DNA from: Ptiloglossa arizonensis
Lineage: Eukaryota; Arthropoda; Insecta; Hymenoptera; Colletidae
Assembly (NCBI RefSeq): GCF_051014685.1
Contig: NW_027478766.1
Location: forward strand, 124,001 to 188,000
Direction: 5' to 3'
DNA: 64,000 bases
Position 1 is the first letter of the stretch. Each line of letters opens with the position of its first letter. The position numbers and the translations under genes were made by a program. Under the pieces are notes generated by a model. The model did no database searches, was not told the DNA's origin, and saw only the letters and a list, made by a program, of their open reading frames with translations. This document shows, one piece after another, positions 61,321 through 64,000 of the stretch.

Positions 61321-64000
61321 TTTCTGTTGCATCTGAAAGTAGAAACTCGCCCGATTACAACGGTATGCGTACTTTTCCCCTAGGCCGTTCTAGTTATTCG
61401 TTTCGAGCATCAGAACTGCAAAAATGTTCAGTTTCTCAAGCGTTTCTTACCTACAAACTGCCATATCTCGCGAACGGATTGACCAATCCGCAAAATTTCT
61501 GTTGCATCTGAAAGTAGAAAGTCGCCCGACTACAACGGTATGCGTACTTTTCCCCTAGACCGTTCTAGTTATGCTTGTCGAGCATCAGAACTGCGAAAAT
61601 TTTGAGTTTCTCAAGCGTTTCTTTCCTCCAAACTGCCATATCTCGCGAACGGATTGACTAATCCGCAAAATTTCTGTTGCATCTGACAGTAGAAACTCGC
61701 CCGATTACAACGGTATGCGTACTTTTCTCCTAGGCCGTTCTAGTTATTCGTTTCGAGCATCAGAACTGCGAAAATTTTGAGTTTCTCAAGCGTTTCTTAC
61801 CTCCAAACTGCCATATCTCGCGACCGGATTGACCAATCCACAAAATTTCTGTTGCATCTGAAAGTAGAAACTCGCCCGATTACAACGGTATGCGTACTTT
61901 TCCCCTAGGCCGTTCTGGTTATTCGTTTCGAGCATCAGAACTGTGAAAATTTTGAGTTTCTCAACCGTTTCTTACCTCCAAACTGCCATATCTCGCGAAC
62001 GGATTGACCAATCCGCAAAATTTCTGTTGCATCTGAAAGTAGAAACTCGCCCGATTACAACGGTATGCGTACTTTTCCCCTAGGCCGTTCTAGTTATTCG
62101 TTTCGAGCATCAGAACTGCAAAAATGTTGAGTTTCTCAAGCGTTTCTTACCTACAAACTGCCATATCTCGCGAACGGATTGACCAATCCGCAAAATTTCT
62201 GTTGCATCTGAAAGTAGAAAGTCGCCCGATTACAACGGTATGCGTACTTTTCCCCTAGGCCGTTCTGGTTATTCGTTTCGAGCATCAGAACTGTGAAAAT
62301 TTTGAGTTTCTCAACCGTTTCTTACCTCCAAACTGTCATATCTCGCGAACGGATTGACCAATCCGCAAAATTTCTGTTGCATCTGAAACTAGAAACTCGC
62401 CCGATTACAACGGTATGCCTACTTTTCCCCTAGGCCGTTGTAGTTATTCGTTTCGAGCATCAGAACTGCGAAAATTTTGAGTTTCTCAAGCGTTTCTTAC
62501 CTCCAAACTGCCATATCTCGCGACCGGATTGACCAATCCACAAAATTTCTGTTGCATCTGAAAGTAGAAACTCGCCCGATTACAACGGTATGCGTACTTT
62601 TCCCCTAGGCCGTTGTAGTTATACGTTTCGAGCATGAGAACTGCGAAAATTTTGGGTTTCCCAAGCGTTGCTTACCTCCAAACTGCCATATCTCGCGAAC
62701 GGATTGACCAATCCGCAAAATTTCTGTTGCATCTGAAAGTAGAAACTCGCCCGAGTACAACGGTATGCGTACTTTTCCCCTAGGCCGTTCTGGTTATTCG
62801 TTTCAAGCATCAGAACTGTGAAAATTTTGAGTTTCTCAACCGTTTCTTACCTCCAAACTGCCATATCTCGCAAACGGATTGACCAATCCGCAAAATTTCT
62901 GTTGCATCTGAAAGTAGAAACTCGCCCGATTACAACGGTATGCGTACTTTTCCCCTAGGCCGTTCTAGTTATTCGTTTCGAGCATCAGAACTGCAAAAAT
63001 GTTGAGTTTCTCAAGCGTTTCTTACCTACAAACTGCCATATCTCGCGAACGGATTGACCAATCCGCAAAATTTCTGTTGCATCTGAAAGTAGAAACTCGC
63101 CCGATTACAACGGTATGCGTACTTTTCCCCTAGGCCGTTGTAGTTATTCGTTTCGAGCATGAGAACTGCGAAAATTTTGGGTTTCTCAAGCGTTGCTTAC
63201 CTCCAAACTGCCATATCTCGCGAACGGATTGACCAATCCGCAAAATTTCTGTTGCATCTCAAAGTAGAAACTCGCCCGATTACAACGGTATGCGTACTTA
63301 TCCCCTAGGCCGTTCTGGTTATTCGTTTCGAGCATCAGAACTGTGAAAATTTTGAGTTTCTCAACCGTTTCTTACCTCCAAACTACCATATCTCGGGAAC
63401 GGATTGACCAATCCGCAAAATTTCTGTTGCATCTGAAAGTAGAAACTCGCCCGATTACAACGGTATGCGTACTTTTCCCCTAGTCCGTTCTAGTTATTCG
63501 TTTCGAGCATCAGAACTGCGAAAATTTTGAGTTTCTCAAGCGTTTCTTACCTCCAAACTGCCATATCTCGCGAACGGATTGACCAATCCGCAAAATTTCT
63601 GTTGCATCTGAAAGTAGAAACTCGCCCGATTACAACGGTATGCGTACTTTTCCCCTAGGCCGTTCTAGTTATTCGTTTCGAGCATCAGAACTGCAAAAAT
63701 GTTGAGTTTCTCAAGCGTTTCTTACCTACAAACTGCCATATCTCGCGAACGGATTGACCAATCCGCAAAATTTCTGTTGCATCTGAAAGTAGAAAGTCGC
63801 CCGACTACAACGGTATGCGTACTTTTCCCCTAGACCGTTCTAGTTATGCTTGTCGAGCATCAGAACTGCGAAAATTTTGAGTTTCTCAAGCGTTTCTTTC
63901 CTCCAAACTGCCATATCTCGCGAACGGATTGACTAATCCGCAAAATTTCTGTTGCATCTGACAGTAGAAACTCGCCCGATTACAACGGTATGCGTACTTT
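61321..64000 (+). repeat. A-type satellite domain, right
   Basis: A-type monomers resume here. Bases from about 61,321 to 62,450 follow roughly 2,522-3,650 at an offset of 58,799 bp, including the rare aaaatgttC (2,621 and 61,420). From about 62,455 to the end they follow 3,831-5,376 at an offset of 58,624 bp, one monomer less. That part includes ttatAcg with tttGGGtttcCcaag (3,991-4,037; 62,611-62,661), gagtaca and tcGGGaac. Private changes are gaaaCtag near 62,389, tatgcCtac near 62,417, and the common gcTtacc and cctcc in place of gcAtacc and ctTcc. The last unit is cut by the window end (63,875-64,000, 126 bp). Confidence 0.85.

Larger units (their letters stand above)
1..64000 (+). repeat. 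175-bp satellite DNA array, about 366 tandem monomers
   Basis: The complete window is a head-to-tail array of one 175-bp unit. Monomer starts (the 'ttttgagttt' or 'ttttgggttt' junction) fall at 1, 176, 351 and so on, and still at 58,801, which is exactly 336 x 175 later. All units have the same orientation and there is no unique sequence between them. Variation is almost entirely base substitution. The common monomer is about 44% GC by hand count. The length (one nucleosome plus linker), absence of genes and higher-order organisation are typical of centromeric or pericentromeric satellites of plants and animals; that location is inferred. I do not recognise the family. The recurring ORFs of 63-96 codons on both strands are not genes: they have no conserved family features, they recur with the block that carries them, and 175 bp shifts the frame by one base per unit. 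Confidence 0.98.

Noticed and set aside
1..64000. CRISPR array
   Set aside because: Units are 175 bp and directly adjacent; there are no short repeats separated by unique spacers.
1..64000. Ribosomal intergenic spacer subrepeats or a tRNA/5S-derived array
   Set aside because: No rRNA coding sequence is present in 64 kb and no unit folds into a recognisable tRNA. The GTTTCGAGCAT stretch at 151-161 in the common unit only partly resembles a Pol III B box (six of nine fixed bases), and no convincing A box goes with it.
1..64000. Satellite made from a transposon or retroviral internal tandem repeat
   Set aside because: No terminal repeats, coding remnants or target-site duplications are visible inside the window.
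1..64000. Assembly artefact producing false duplications
   Set aside because: It cannot be excluded without reads, but copies carry private substitutions and differ by whole monomers at different points, which simple duplication of a contig would not produce.

Overview
The whole window is one uninterrupted, head-to-tail satellite DNA array. The repeat unit is 175 bp and every unit lies in the same orientation. Counting from base 1, 336 consecutive units keep a perfect 175-bp register to base 58,800. One 174-bp unit (58,801-58,974) follows, then 28 more 175-bp units, then a 126-bp partial unit that ends the window: about 366 monomers in all. I see no protein-coding gene, RNA gene, transposon insertion, inversion or unique spacer. 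Open reading frames of up to about 96 codons occur but are by-products of the repeat. Because 175 is not a multiple of 3, the frame rotates with each monomer, and the same ORFs recur wherever the same repeat block recurs.

The sequence points to a eukaryotic nuclear genome, and to a centromeric or pericentromeric (otherwise subtelomeric) array. The unit is close to one nucleosome plus linker, and megabase-style satellites with higher-order repeats behave this way. The flavour of the monomer is plant-like to my eye, but I do not recognise the family and would not name a species. By hand count the common monomer is about 44% GC, with about 13 CpG per 175 bp.

Layout. Monomers fall into two broad groups. 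A-type arrays (1 to ~11,265; ~14,641-15,070; ~17,591-21,415; ~61,321-64,000) follow a roughly ten-monomer (1,750-bp) higher-order repeat. B-type monomers fill the rest (~11,266-14,640, ~15,071-17,590, ~21,416-61,320) and are ordered by nested segmental duplications, all whole multiples of 175 bp. These are a 10,150-bp-spaced copy (7,413-14,640 and 17,563-24,615), a 3,150-bp tandem pair (11.9-18.0 kb), a 5,600-bp tandem pair (24.4-35.5 kb), 525-, 1,050- and 1,750-bp tandem pairs (39.4-45.9 kb), and a 3,150-bp pair whose first copy carries an extra internal 875-bp duplication (46.0-53.2 kb). The stretch 53.2-61.3 kb is more divergent. The right end returns to A-type sequence that matches bases ~2,500-5,380 nearly base for base.

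No genes act together here. What can be read is the history of an array growing and homogenising by unequal exchange in monomer register, plus a few short elements kept in most monomers: a 16-bp dyad, an AvrII/NruI palindrome pair, a weak CENP-B-box-like motif and two A/T tracts. All identities are from reading by eye. Boundaries of duplications are the points where copies stop matching and could shift by tens of bases.
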